Source of the DNA: Alphaproteobacteria bacterium
GTDB lineage: Bacteria; Pseudomonadota; Alphaproteobacteria; Rhizobiales; Aestuariivirgaceae
Assembly (NCBI GenBank): GCA_020441605.1
Contig: JAGRLX010000033.1
Coordinates: 1 to 20,371, forward strand
DNA length: 20,371 bases
Direction: 5' to 3'
The stretch's first letter is position 1; the number at the start of each line of letters is the position of its first letter. The notes under the pieces are model-generated. The model was not told the origin of the DNA and did no database searches. It was given only the letters and a program-made list of their open reading frames with translations. The position numbers and the translations under genes are program-made. Of this stretch, positions 14,160 through 20,371 are shown piece by piece.

Positions 14160-15734
14160 ATGCTGAAACAGAAACCGGCTGTGATGTCACGCCGCAAGTT
14201 GCTCAAGTCCACCGCTGCGGCCGGCGCCGCCTTGATGACCGGCACTGGCGGCGTGTCGATGTTTAATGTGCGCAGCGCCTACTCGCAAAACTTGCCGAAC
14301 CCCGCCGACGTGCTCGCCAAGATCAATGTCGGCAACATGGTCAATGCGGACTACCGCAAGCAGTACAATCTCGGCGACAACGACGAACTGTGGGATCCGA
14401 AGTCGGACTGGATCCGCACCGTCGACTGGGAAGCCGTCCGCAAGGAACACGCCGGAAAGACCGTTCGCTTCGCCATCGGCGCCGCGGACCGTGAATCGGC
14501 AGAAGGCCAGACCCAACCATTTGCCGATCTGTCTGGCATCAAGATTGAATTGGTGCCGATCCCGGACGATTCGATGTATGACAAGGTCGTCGCCGAGTTC
14601 CTTTCGGGCAACGCGGGCTTCGATGCCATCCAGTTCTTCTCGCCCTGGCTTGGCGATTTCGCCGCGCAGGGCTTCCTGAAGCCGCTCGACGAATATGTCG
14701 ACAAGTGGAAGCTGCCCTTCAACGATTTCTACGAGACCTATCAGCGCAACTACGGCCACTGGGGTGACAAGGGCATCCTCGGCATTCCGTTCGACTGCGA
14801 CATCCAGCAGGTCCACATCCGTCCGTCGATCTTCAAGAAGATTGGCATCGATGCCGACCGCATCAACACCATCCCGACCTATGACGAGATGATCCGTCTG
14901 GCGCCGGAGCTGAACAAGGTGGAACCTGGTGTTGCCGGCATCGGCATGATGGCTGCCCGTGGCTTCTGGGCGACCTATCTCTGGGAGCATATTGCGGCCC
15001 AGTATGGCATGATGCTGTTCGACTCCAACTGGGAGCCGATCTTCAATGGCGACGCCGGCGTGAAGGGCCTCGAGACCATCGTGGCGCTGTCGAAGCACGC
15101 CATCGAGGGCATCGCTGCCGCCGACTGGCCGACGAACCGCGCCGCCTTCCTTGGTGGCCAGATCGCCTGCAACATCTCGTGGCAGGACTCCGGCACCCAG
15201 GCGACCCGCCCCGACCAGTCCAAGGTGGGCGATGACATCCTGACCATCTACGAACCGCGCGTTGCCGGCGGCACCTATGCACCGCCGAACATCGCCGGCT
15301 CGACCTCGGTCGTCGCCGCCACTTCGCCGGAACCGGAAGCGGCCTTCCTGATGCTCGGCTATCTCACCACCGCCTCGATCATGGCCATGAACGAAGCCAA
15401 CGCCAACGGCGTGGCGCCGGGCTACAAGTCGGTGCTGAACAACGAGAAGCTGCGCAGCGTCTCGCAGCCCGCCAAGGTCTGGGCCGAGTCGCTCGACTAT
15501 GCCTGGTGCGCACCGCGTCTGCCGTCCGGCTTCCAGATTGAGCAGGAAATCGGCTTCCTGATCAACAAGGTCGTCGTCGGCGAAATGAAGCCGAAGGAGG
15601 CCCTCGATGAAGCCGCCGTCAAGGTGAAGTCCATCATGACTCAGAACGGCTTCTACAAGGGCAGCGACCCAATGAACTTTGCGGCCACCGAACCCGGCTT
15701 GTGGATCGGCAAGGGCAAGCCGCTTCCGTTCTGA
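14160..15734 (+). CDS. ABC transporter solute-binding protein with Tat signal (second importer)
   Basis: This 524-residue protein is the periplasmic receptor of the second importer. ATG 14160 has GGAGGA (14148-14153) at ideal spacing; an upstream ATG at 14097 is in frame but would read through a palindrome. The N-terminus carries a twin-arginine signal (S10-R-R-K-L-L-K16), an alanine-rich hydrophobic stretch (18-33) and a probable cleavage region near residues 38-43. The rest fits family 1 solute-binding proteins, with AQYGMMLFDSNWEPIFNG and IACNISWQDSG segments in the ligand-binding half. It is longer than the usual 420-450 residues of sugar-binding proteins and nearer to the long polyol/glycerol type (inference). 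Substrate unknown. A hairpin separates it from its permeases. Confidence 0.93.
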   Translation: MLKQKPAVMSRRKLLKSTAAAGAALMTGTGGVSMFNVRSAYSQNLPNPADVLAKINVGNMVNADYRKQYNLGDNDELWDPKSDWIRTVDWEAVRKEHAGKTVRFAIGAADRESAEGQTQPFADLSGIKIELVPIPDDSMYDKVVAEFLSGNAGFDAIQFFSPWLGDFAAQGFLKPLDEYVDKWKLPFNDFYETYQRNYGHWGDKGILGIPFDCDIQQVHIRPSIFKKIGIDADRINTIPTYDEMIRLAPELNKVEPGVAGIGMMAARGFWATYLWEHIAAQYGMMLFDSNWEPIFNGDAGVKGLETIVALSKHAIEGIAAADWPTNRAAFLGGQIACNISWQDSGTQATRPDQSKVGDDILTIYEPRVAGGTYAPPNIAGSTSVVAATSPEPEAAFLMLGYLTTASIMAMNEANANGVAPGYKSVLNNEKLRSVSQPAKVWAESLDYAWCAPRLPSGFQIEQEIGFLINKVVVGEMKPKEALDEAAVKVKSIMTQNGFYKGSDPMNFAATEPGLWIGKGKPLPF

Positions 15735-15753
15735 TCCGCTCCACGCTAGATTG

Positions 15754-15780
15754 CCCCACCCGCTCCGGCGGGTGGGGTTC
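15754..15780 (+). terminator. Strong hairpin after the solute-binding protein gene (partial terminator or mRNA stabiliser)
   Basis: CCCCACCCGC (15754-15763) and GCGGGTGGGG (15768-15777) form a perfect 10-bp stem closed by a TCCG tetraloop, followed by TTCTCCT. The T-run is short, so read-through into the permeases is likely. It starts 20 bases after the stop codon, the same arrangement as the stem-loop at 475-514. Confidence 0.75.
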
Positions 15781-15810
15781 TCCTAAAGGCAAGCAGCAGG
15801 CGAGACCCGC

Positions 15811-16722
15811 ATGAGCGCGACCACATTGACATCGGGAGCCCGAACGCCGCTGCGGCGCAGGAGCCCCTTCCGGCGCAAACTCTTTCCCTATTTGCTTGTC
15901 GCACCCGCCGTCATCTATCTGCTCGGCATCACACTCTATCCTGGTATCTACGCCATCCGCCGCTCGCTGTTCACCGGCAAGTTCCAGATCCAGTGGGTGG
16001 GCGTGGAGAACTACAAGACCCTTTTTGCTGACGACGCCTTCTGGGTCGCCCTGTGGAACACACTGTTGCTCGGCTCGATCACATTGCTGCTCGAGTTCGT
16101 GATCGCCATGGGGTTGGCGTCGCTGGTTTATCGCAGCCGGATGGTCAAGGGGTGGCGCATTCTCTTCATGCTGCCGATGCTGTTCATGCCGTCTGCCGTG
16201 TCGTTTCTGTGGAAGCTGCTTTTCAACGATGGACGGGTGATCGCAGATCTGATCAATCGCGTCGGATTCAATGTCGGCACCATCGACTGGATGGGATCGA
16301 CCTTCAATGCCAGGTTGGTGCTGGTTGTCACCGACATCTGGCAGTGGACCCCGTTCCTGTTCATCATCTTTGTCGCGGCCTTGCAGGGTCAGGACAAGGA
16401 AATCGAGGAGGCCGCACGCCTCGATGGCGCCTCCTGGACCAAGATCTTCTTCAACATTTCGCTGCCTCTCATGCGGCCGGTCATTGCCATTGGCCTGGTG
16501 TTGCGCGGCATCGATATCCTTACCATGTTTGCTTCCGTTCACATCATCACCCAGGGAACACCGGCGGGCAAGACCGAGACGCTCAGCTATTTCATCTATC
16601 GCACCGCCTTCAAGAGTTTCGACTTCGGCTATGCTTCCGCCGCGTCTGTCGTCGTGTTGATCGTGACAGTCGTCCTGGCACAGGTCTTCGTGCGACGCTT
16701 TTTCAAATCGGGGAGGGATTGA
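15811..16722 (+). CDS. Carbohydrate ABC transporter permease (MalF/UgpA type, second importer)
   Basis: This 303-residue permease has a basic N-terminus (RRRSPFRRK) and a first membrane segment at about 27-50. Further hydrophobic segments lie at about 83-108, 115-135, 169-192, 222-242 and 273-295. Its EAA coupling loop is canonical (EEAARLDGASW followed by SLPLMRP, about 193-223), unlike permease two of the first importer. It starts 33 bases after the hairpin that follows the solute-binding protein gene. Its TGA overlaps the next ATG by one base, so translation is probably coupled. Confidence 0.94.
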   Translation: MSATTLTSGARTPLRRRSPFRRKLFPYLLVAPAVIYLLGITLYPGIYAIRRSLFTGKFQIQWVGVENYKTLFADDAFWVALWNTLLLGSITLLLEFVIAMGLASLVYRSRMVKGWRILFMLPMLFMPSAVSFLWKLLFNDGRVIADLINRVGFNVGTIDWMGSTFNARLVLVVTDIWQWTPFLFIIFVAALQGQDKEIEEAARLDGASWTKIFFNISLPLMRPVIAIGLVLRGIDILTMFASVHIITQGTPAGKTETLSYFIYRTAFKSFDFGYASAASVVVLIVTVVLAQVFVRRFFKSGRD

Positions 16723-17549
16723 TGGCCGGTTTCAACAAGCTGTCGATCGGCCGCAATATCATTCTTGCGGCATGGGGCCTGTTCTGCCTTCTGCCGATCG
16801 TGTTCTTCGCCACCATCGCGTTGCGTCCGCGCAACGAAATCATAGCCCCGACGCCGATTTATTTCCCGACGATTTCGATCGAGACATGGGCCAAGATCTG
16901 GGCCGAATGGCCGATCATGAATTACTTCATGAACTCGGTGATCGCCGTTTCCGGCAGCGTTCTGATCTGCCTTGTGCTTGGTGTTCCTGCCGCCTATTCG
17001 CTGGCCCGCTACAGCTACAGGGGCCGCGAGGACATTGGCTTCTATATCCTGTCTACCAAGATGATGGCCCCCGCTGCCGTCGCCATACCTATCTTTGTGT
17101 TGTTCGGGCAACTCCGCATCCTCGACACGGCCTGGGCGCTGATGCTGGTCTATGCTGCCATGAATCTGTCCATCGTCGTGTGGATCATCCGCTCCTACAT
17201 GATCGATATTCCACATGAGATCGAGGATGCCGCAAGGACCGACGGTGCCTCCGACCTTCGTATCCTGTGGTCGATCATCATTCCGATGTGCCTTCCCGGC
17301 ATCATTACGGCGGCGGTTATCGCGGCCATCTTCGCCATCAACGAATATCTGTTCACCCTCATCATCGCCAGCAAGAATGCCTATCCGTTGTCTGTCGCCT
17401 TGGCCAATTTCTCCGGCGGCTCGGATGGCATCATCTACAACGCCATTGCGCTGGTAGGCTTCCTTGCCTTCTTCCCCGCGCTGCTGCTGATCGTTCTCAT
17501 TCAGAACCATCTGTCACGCGGCTTGACGATGGGTGCCGTTAAGGGCTGA
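16722..17549 (+). CDS. Carbohydrate ABC transporter permease (MalG/UgpE type, second importer)
   Basis: This 275-residue permease starts at 16722 after GGGAGGGA and overlaps the previous stop (TGATG). Membrane segments are at about 12-32, 68-92, 102-126, 135-157, 196-218 and 240-262. The EAA loop is canonical (EDAARTDGASD, then IIPMCLPG, about 167-193). The C-terminus GLTMGAVKG matches that of the first importer's second permease almost exactly, supporting the same subfamily. It pairs with the upstream permease. Confidence 0.94.
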   Translation: MAGFNKLSIGRNIILAAWGLFCLLPIVFFATIALRPRNEIIAPTPIYFPTISIETWAKIWAEWPIMNYFMNSVIAVSGSVLICLVLGVPAAYSLARYSYRGREDIGFYILSTKMMAPAAVAIPIFVLFGQLRILDTAWALMLVYAAMNLSIVVWIIRSYMIDIPHEIEDAARTDGASDLRILWSIIIPMCLPGIITAAVIAAIFAINEYLFTLIIASKNAYPLSVALANFSGGSDGIIYNAIALVGFLAFFPALLLIVLIQNHLSRGLTMGAVKG

Positions 17550-17558
17550 TATCGTGCC

Positions 17559-18341
17559 ATGACGATAGCATTCAAGACAGCCGACTCCCTGGCGGCACAC
17601 GCCGTGTGCGCCGCCGCCGGTGTTCGCGACGGACTGCGCACCGCCCAATTCTACGCCAGGGATCTTTCCAACGCGGATCGCTTTGCCAGCGACGAACCGA
17701 ACCGGGCGCCATTCCTTTCGCGGGCCGTGGCGCAGACCGCACGGCTGGCTGACCGTTTTATGAGCTGGAGTGCCAATCTTGCGATTTCCATGTTCGTGCC
17801 GGGCTGGCGCAAACTGCCCTCGCCTTTCACCCCGGGACTCATGCACGAGGTCGCAACGGGGATCCGGGAAAACAGCCTGATCCACAATCCGCTGTTCAAC
17901 GCCTATTTCTTCCGGGCAGCGATTCACGTGATCGAGCGGTACTCAAATCCGCCTTATCTCGTGCTGGAACATCGGGTCGATGCCGCGCGCCGCAGTCTTG
18001 CAGCCATCGCAGAAGATCAGGCGGCATCAGAGACTGAATTTTTGGCCCGCATTCTGATTGCCCTCGTAGGCCAGGGGCCTGTTGCGCGCATCGGACCAAT
18101 CGCCGAACGTCACAGATTCTTCGGGCTGGTCAATCCGAATGTTGCCGTTAACGCCATCGCCTGTGTAGCCCTTCTTTTTGCCGAAGAGGGGCGACCCACT
18201 GAAGTTATTGACGAAGACGAATTCTTCACCGTGACCGGAGCGCTGATAGGGCCGCGCCTCCACACGATAGCCGAACTGGTGGCGCGCAAAGACGAGGCGG
18301 GTCTCGCCAGGGAACTGGCTGAGCTCAGGGAGATGTATTGA
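17559..18341 (+). CDS. Protein of unknown function within the second importer operon
   Basis: I do not recognise this 260-residue protein. It begins 9 bases after the permease stop, in the same direction, with a poor Shine-Dalgarno, so coupled translation is likely. There is no signal peptide and no clear membrane-spanning run. Long alanine, arginine and glutamate-rich stretches suggest a mainly helical soluble protein, for example 10-35, 52-80, 140-175 and 232-258. Notable segments are FVPGWRKLPSPFTPG (79-93), IHNPLFNAYFFRAAIHVIERY (108-128), an acidic patch VIDEDEFF (216-223) and two similar glycine-rich turns (GQGPVARIGP and GPRLHTIAEL). Its codon use looks like its neighbours. Reading frame and context support a real gene; a cytoplasmic accessory or an enzyme acting on the imported compound are both possible. 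Confidence 0.75.
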   Translation: MTIAFKTADSLAAHAVCAAAGVRDGLRTAQFYARDLSNADRFASDEPNRAPFLSRAVAQTARLADRFMSWSANLAISMFVPGWRKLPSPFTPGLMHEVATGIRENSLIHNPLFNAYFFRAAIHVIERYSNPPYLVLEHRVDAARRSLAAIAEDQAASETEFLARILIALVGQGPVARIGPIAERHRFFGLVNPNVAVNAIACVALLFAEEGRPTEVIDEDEFFTVTGALIGPRLHTIAELVARKDEAGLARELAELREMY

Positions 18342-18550
18342 GCGGATCGGCTGGGCCCATCGACTGGACCTCGACCGTCGGCGGAGAATCGGGTCCTGGC
18401 CGGGGCGATATGGCCGATGGTTTGGGTGGCGAATGGGAGTGGGCAGTTCCACTGGCCGGTTAGTCGGTGCAAGCCGCCTTGAACGTCAGGCGTGAATGGG
18501 CTGACCTGATCGGGGAGACACCGAGTTGCCTGAAGAGGTCTTGGATAATA

Positions 18551-18585
18551 CGAAACATTTGCGTTCAATTCTTGCAAATGTGTCG
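18551..18585. promoter_or_regulatory. Operator-like palindrome, likely SorC regulator target
   Basis: CGAAACATTTGC (18551-18562) and GCAAATGTGTCG (18574-18585) are inverted repeats pairing at 11 of 12 positions around an 11-base centre. Two-turn spacing between arms suits a dimeric or tetrameric repressor. The left arm recurs exactly at 13842-13853, upstream of the second solute-binding protein gene, which links both sites to the SorC regulator encoded between them and the catabolic genes. Binding is inferred. Confidence 0.65.
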
Positions 18586-18603
18586 AATATATGAGACTGA
18601 CAA

Positions 18604-18620
18604 TCACATGACCCATGTGA
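18604..18620. repeat. Perfect inverted repeat in the ATPase gene leader
   Basis: TCACATG (18604-18610) and CATGTGA (18614-18620) are perfect 7-bp arms around ACC. It lies between the operator palindrome and the ATPase start, about 35 bases upstream of the ATG, and its core resembles the ACATGT core of the 14094-14115 palindrome. It could be a second protein-binding site or a short RNA stem. Confidence 0.55.
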
Positions 18621-18654
18621 GGCAGACCGCCGACCGGGGAGGGGGGATTAAGCC

Positions 18655-19704
18655 ATGGCACATATCAGCCTAAAGAAGATCACCAAGTCCTGGGGCTCCG
18701 TCGTCGGCGTGGACGGCATTGATCTCGAAATCAGGGACAAGGAATTCATGGTGTTTCTTGGGCCGTCGGGATGCGGCAAGACCACCACCATGCGCATGAT
18801 CGCCGGACTCGAGGATCCGACATCCGGCGATATCCTGATCGACGATGAGCGCGTGAACGATGTGGACGCCCGCGACCGCGATGTGGCCATGGTCTTCCAG
18901 AGCTATGCGCTCTATCCGAATATGTCGATCTACGAGAACATCCGGTTTCCGCTCCGCATGCGCGGCATTCCGGCCGACAAACACGACCGGATGGTGCGGG
19001 AGGCTGCCGAGATCGTCGAGTTGGGGGAACTCCTGGACCGCAAGCCAAAGGCGCTTTCGGGTGGACAGCGGCAACGGGCTGCGCTCGCGCGTGCCGTGGT
19101 GCGGCACCCGCAGGTCTTCCTCATGGATGAACCCTTGTCGAACCTCGACGCGAAATTGCGCCTGACCATGCGTGGACAGTTGAAGCACATACAGCGCGAA
19201 CTGGAAACCACGACGGTCTATGTCACCCATGATCAGGTCGAGGCCATGACCCTGGCAGACAGAATCGCCGTGATGGATCAGGGCAAGATCCAGCAACTGG
19301 GTACGCCCGACGAAGTCTATAATAATCCCGCAAATATCTTCGTGGCCGGCTTCATCGGCTCGACGCCCATGAACCTGATCAAAGGCGATATCGAGAACGG
19401 CACGTTCCGTGGTCCTGACACGGAGGTGGCCGGCGTGAGCAAGGGATCGCGCAAGAATGTCGTCCTCGGCATCCGCCCGGAAGACGTGAACGTTGCTGCA
19501 AATGGTAAAGGCCACCTGGCCTCCACGCTCTACTCGCTGGAGCCGACCGGCGACCAGACACTGGTTGCGGTTCGGATCGGCGAACAGTTCGTCGTCGCCA
19601 GGGGCCCACGGGATTACCGTCAGCCGGTCGGCGCACCGATCGCCTTCGAATTTGCTACTGATCGGGCCTATCTGTTTGATGCGGCCACGGGACTTCGTAT
19701 CTGA
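18655..19704 (+). CDS. Carbohydrate ABC transporter ATPase (UgpC/MsmK/MalK type)
   Basis: This 349-residue ATPase energises the second importer. All catalytic elements are canonical: Walker A GPSGCGKT (36-43), Q82 (VFQSYALYP), signature LSGGQ (134-138), Walker B FLMD with E159, D-loop LSNLD (161-165) and H192 (THD). Residues about 235-349 form the TOBE-type regulatory domain (GIRPEDVN near 275-282). It forms a homodimer in this family. The start follows a very purine-rich Shine-Dalgarno. It lies 313 bases from the rest of its operon behind its own operator-like site, so it may be expressed separately and could serve other importers as well. It provides a direct comparison for the degenerate ATPase at 2345-3430, which has the same residue numbering. 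Confidence 0.95.
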   Translation: MAHISLKKITKSWGSVVGVDGIDLEIRDKEFMVFLGPSGCGKTTTMRMIAGLEDPTSGDILIDDERVNDVDARDRDVAMVFQSYALYPNMSIYENIRFPLRMRGIPADKHDRMVREAAEIVELGELLDRKPKALSGGQRQRAALARAVVRHPQVFLMDEPLSNLDAKLRLTMRGQLKHIQRELETTTVYVTHDQVEAMTLADRIAVMDQGKIQQLGTPDEVYNNPANIFVAGFIGSTPMNLIKGDIENGTFRGPDTEVAGVSKGSRKNVVLGIRPEDVNVAANGKGHLASTLYSLEPTGDQTLVAVRIGEQFVVARGPRDYRQPVGAPIAFEFATDRAYLFDAATGLRI

Positions 19705-19705
19705 C

Positions 19706-19756
19706 GCCTGCGGGCAGGCATCAGATGAAGCGTGTCTGCTGTTTCGGGACTGAAAC
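19706..19756. terminator. Hairpins in the convergent gap after the ATPase gene
   Basis: GCCTG/CAGGC with a CGGG loop (19706-19719) lies directly after the stop codon, and GTTTC/GAAAC (19741-19745 and 19752-19756) lies just before the convergent dehydrogenase end. Neither has a good T-tract. Together they could act as a weak bidirectional terminator in this 57-base gap. Confidence 0.4.
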
Positions 19757-19761
19757 GGGCG

Positions 19762-20371
19762 TCAGAAGGTGATTACGCTGCGGATCGACTTGCCCGCGTG
19801 CATGAGGTCGAAGGCCTCGTTGATCTTTTCCAGCGGCAGGATATGCGTGATCATCGGATCGATTTCGATCTTGCCGTTCATGTACCAGTCAACGATCCGC
19901 GGAACGTCGGTCCGGCCCCGTGCGCCGCCGAAGGCCGTGCCGCGCCATGACCGGCCCGTCACCAGCTGGAAGGGTCGGGTAGAGATTTCCTGGCCTGCGC
20001 CGGCAACACCGATGATGATTGACTGACCCCAGCCCTTGTGCGCGCACTCGAGCGCCATGCGCATTACTTTCACATTGCCGATGCACTCGAAGGTGTAGTC
20101 TGCCCCGCCGCCGGTCAGGTCGACGAGATGAGCCACCAGATCGGCGGTCACCTTGTTCGGGTTGACGAAATGGGTCATGCCGAACTTGCGGCCCCAAGCC
20201 TCGCGATCATCGTTGAGATCGACGCCCACGATCATGTTGGCGCCGGCGAGGCGCAAGCCCTGGATCACGTTCAGCCCGATGCCGCCCAGGCCGAAGACCA
20301 CGCAGTTCGATCCTTCCTCGACCTTGGCGGTATTGATGACCGCGCCAATGCCGGTGGTGACGCCGCAGCCG
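19762..20371 (-). CDS. frmA: S-(hydroxymethyl)glutathione dehydrogenase / class III alcohol dehydrogenase (N-terminus outside window)
   Basis: The C-terminal 202 or so residues are present; the gene continues past the right edge (frame open at 20370), with its stop at 19762-19764. The visible part begins GCGVTTGIGAV, then has the Rossmann motif VFGLGGIGLNVIQG, D at the end of the second strand (VGVDLNDDR), and the class III segments FECIGNVKVMR, HKGWGQSIIIGVAGAGQE and STRPFQLVTGR. These are characteristic of glutathione-dependent formaldehyde dehydrogenase, which oxidises S-hydroxymethylglutathione with NAD. The N-terminal zinc-binding domain lies outside, so zinc ligands there cannot be checked. 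It is convergent with the ATPase gene and probably not part of the sugar operons; formaldehyde detoxification is its usual job. Confidence 0.92.
   Translation of the reverse strand, partial: GCGVTTGIGAVINTAKVEEGSNCVVFGLGGIGLNVIQGLRLAGANMIVGVDLNDDREAWGRKFGMTHFVNPNKVTADLVAHLVDLTGGGADYTFECIGNVKVMRMALECAHKGWGQSIIIGVAGAGQEISTRPFQLVTGRSWRGTAFGGARGRTDVPRIVDWYMNGKIEIDPMITHILPLEKINEAFDLMHAGKSIRSVITF

Larger units (their letters stand above)
18342..18654. other. 313-bp intergenic region before the ATPase gene
   Basis: The first 200 bases hold nothing I recognise. From about 18541 it becomes AT-rich, with an operator-like palindrome (18551-18585), a TATATG that could serve as a -10 (18588-18593), an inverted repeat (18604-18620) and a purine-rich Shine-Dalgarno (GGGGAGGGGGG, about 18637-18647). 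The ATPase gene therefore probably has its own regulated promoter. Confidence 0.7.

Noticed and set aside
1..20371. Mobile elements, CRISPR arrays, tRNA or rRNA genes, phage or defence genes
   Set aside because: No transposase, integrase, spaced direct-repeat array or RNA gene pattern was seen on reading both strands.

Overview
The window is a GC-rich, densely packed stretch of what looks like a soil or plant-associated alphaproteobacterium, most likely Rhizobiales. That placement is an inference from the gene families (an EryA-like FGGY kinase, GlpD/EryB-like dehydrogenase, SorC regulator, two carbohydrate ABC importers, and class III ADH of FrmA type) and from a CTTGACA-type promoter. No rRNA, tRNA, CRISPR array, transposase or integrase was seen. 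Nearly everything belongs to one carbohydrate or polyol catabolic island.

Region A (1-8638, + strand) is a tight transport and catabolism operon. It holds the end of a solute-binding protein gene, a strong intercistronic stem-loop, two permeases, two different ABC ATPases, an FGGY kinase closest in appearance to erythritol kinase EryA, a D-2-hydroxyacid dehydrogenase, and a GlpD/EryB-like FAD dehydrogenase. Most junctions overlap or nearly touch. The two ATPases carry complementary losses of catalytic residues, and the second permease has an eroded EAA loop, so this importer is probably an asymmetric heteromer.

Region B (8639-12527, + strand) has a TerC-family membrane protein, then a promoter followed by a two-gene unit: a histidinol-dehydrogenase-like enzyme with two altered zinc-ligand positions, and a ThDP-dependent acetolactate-synthase-like enzyme. 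No histidine or branched-chain amino acid genes are nearby, so both are probably catabolic.

Region C (12629-13654, - strand) is a SorC/DeoR-type regulator, divergent from Region D. The 505-bp gap between them is locally AT-rich. It contains operator-like half-sites, a possible 27-codon leader ORF with a strong Shine-Dalgarno, and two perfect inverted repeats.

Region D (14160-19704, + strand) is a second importer: a Tat-exported solute-binding protein, a hairpin, two canonical permeases, a 260-residue protein I do not recognise, and, after a 313-bp gap, a canonical UgpC/MalK-type ATPase. That gap holds an excellent palindrome (18551-18585) whose half-site recurs upstream of the solute-binding protein gene, suggesting one SorC regulon. 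A convergent, incomplete FrmA-type dehydrogenase gene closes the window.

Working model (inference): one or two related polyols are imported, phosphorylated by the kinase and oxidised by the GlpD-like enzyme, with the hydroxyacid dehydrogenase, HisD-like enzyme and ThDP enzyme supplying further steps. Isomerase genes of the known erythritol pathway are not in the window, so the substrate and chemistry may differ from that pathway.
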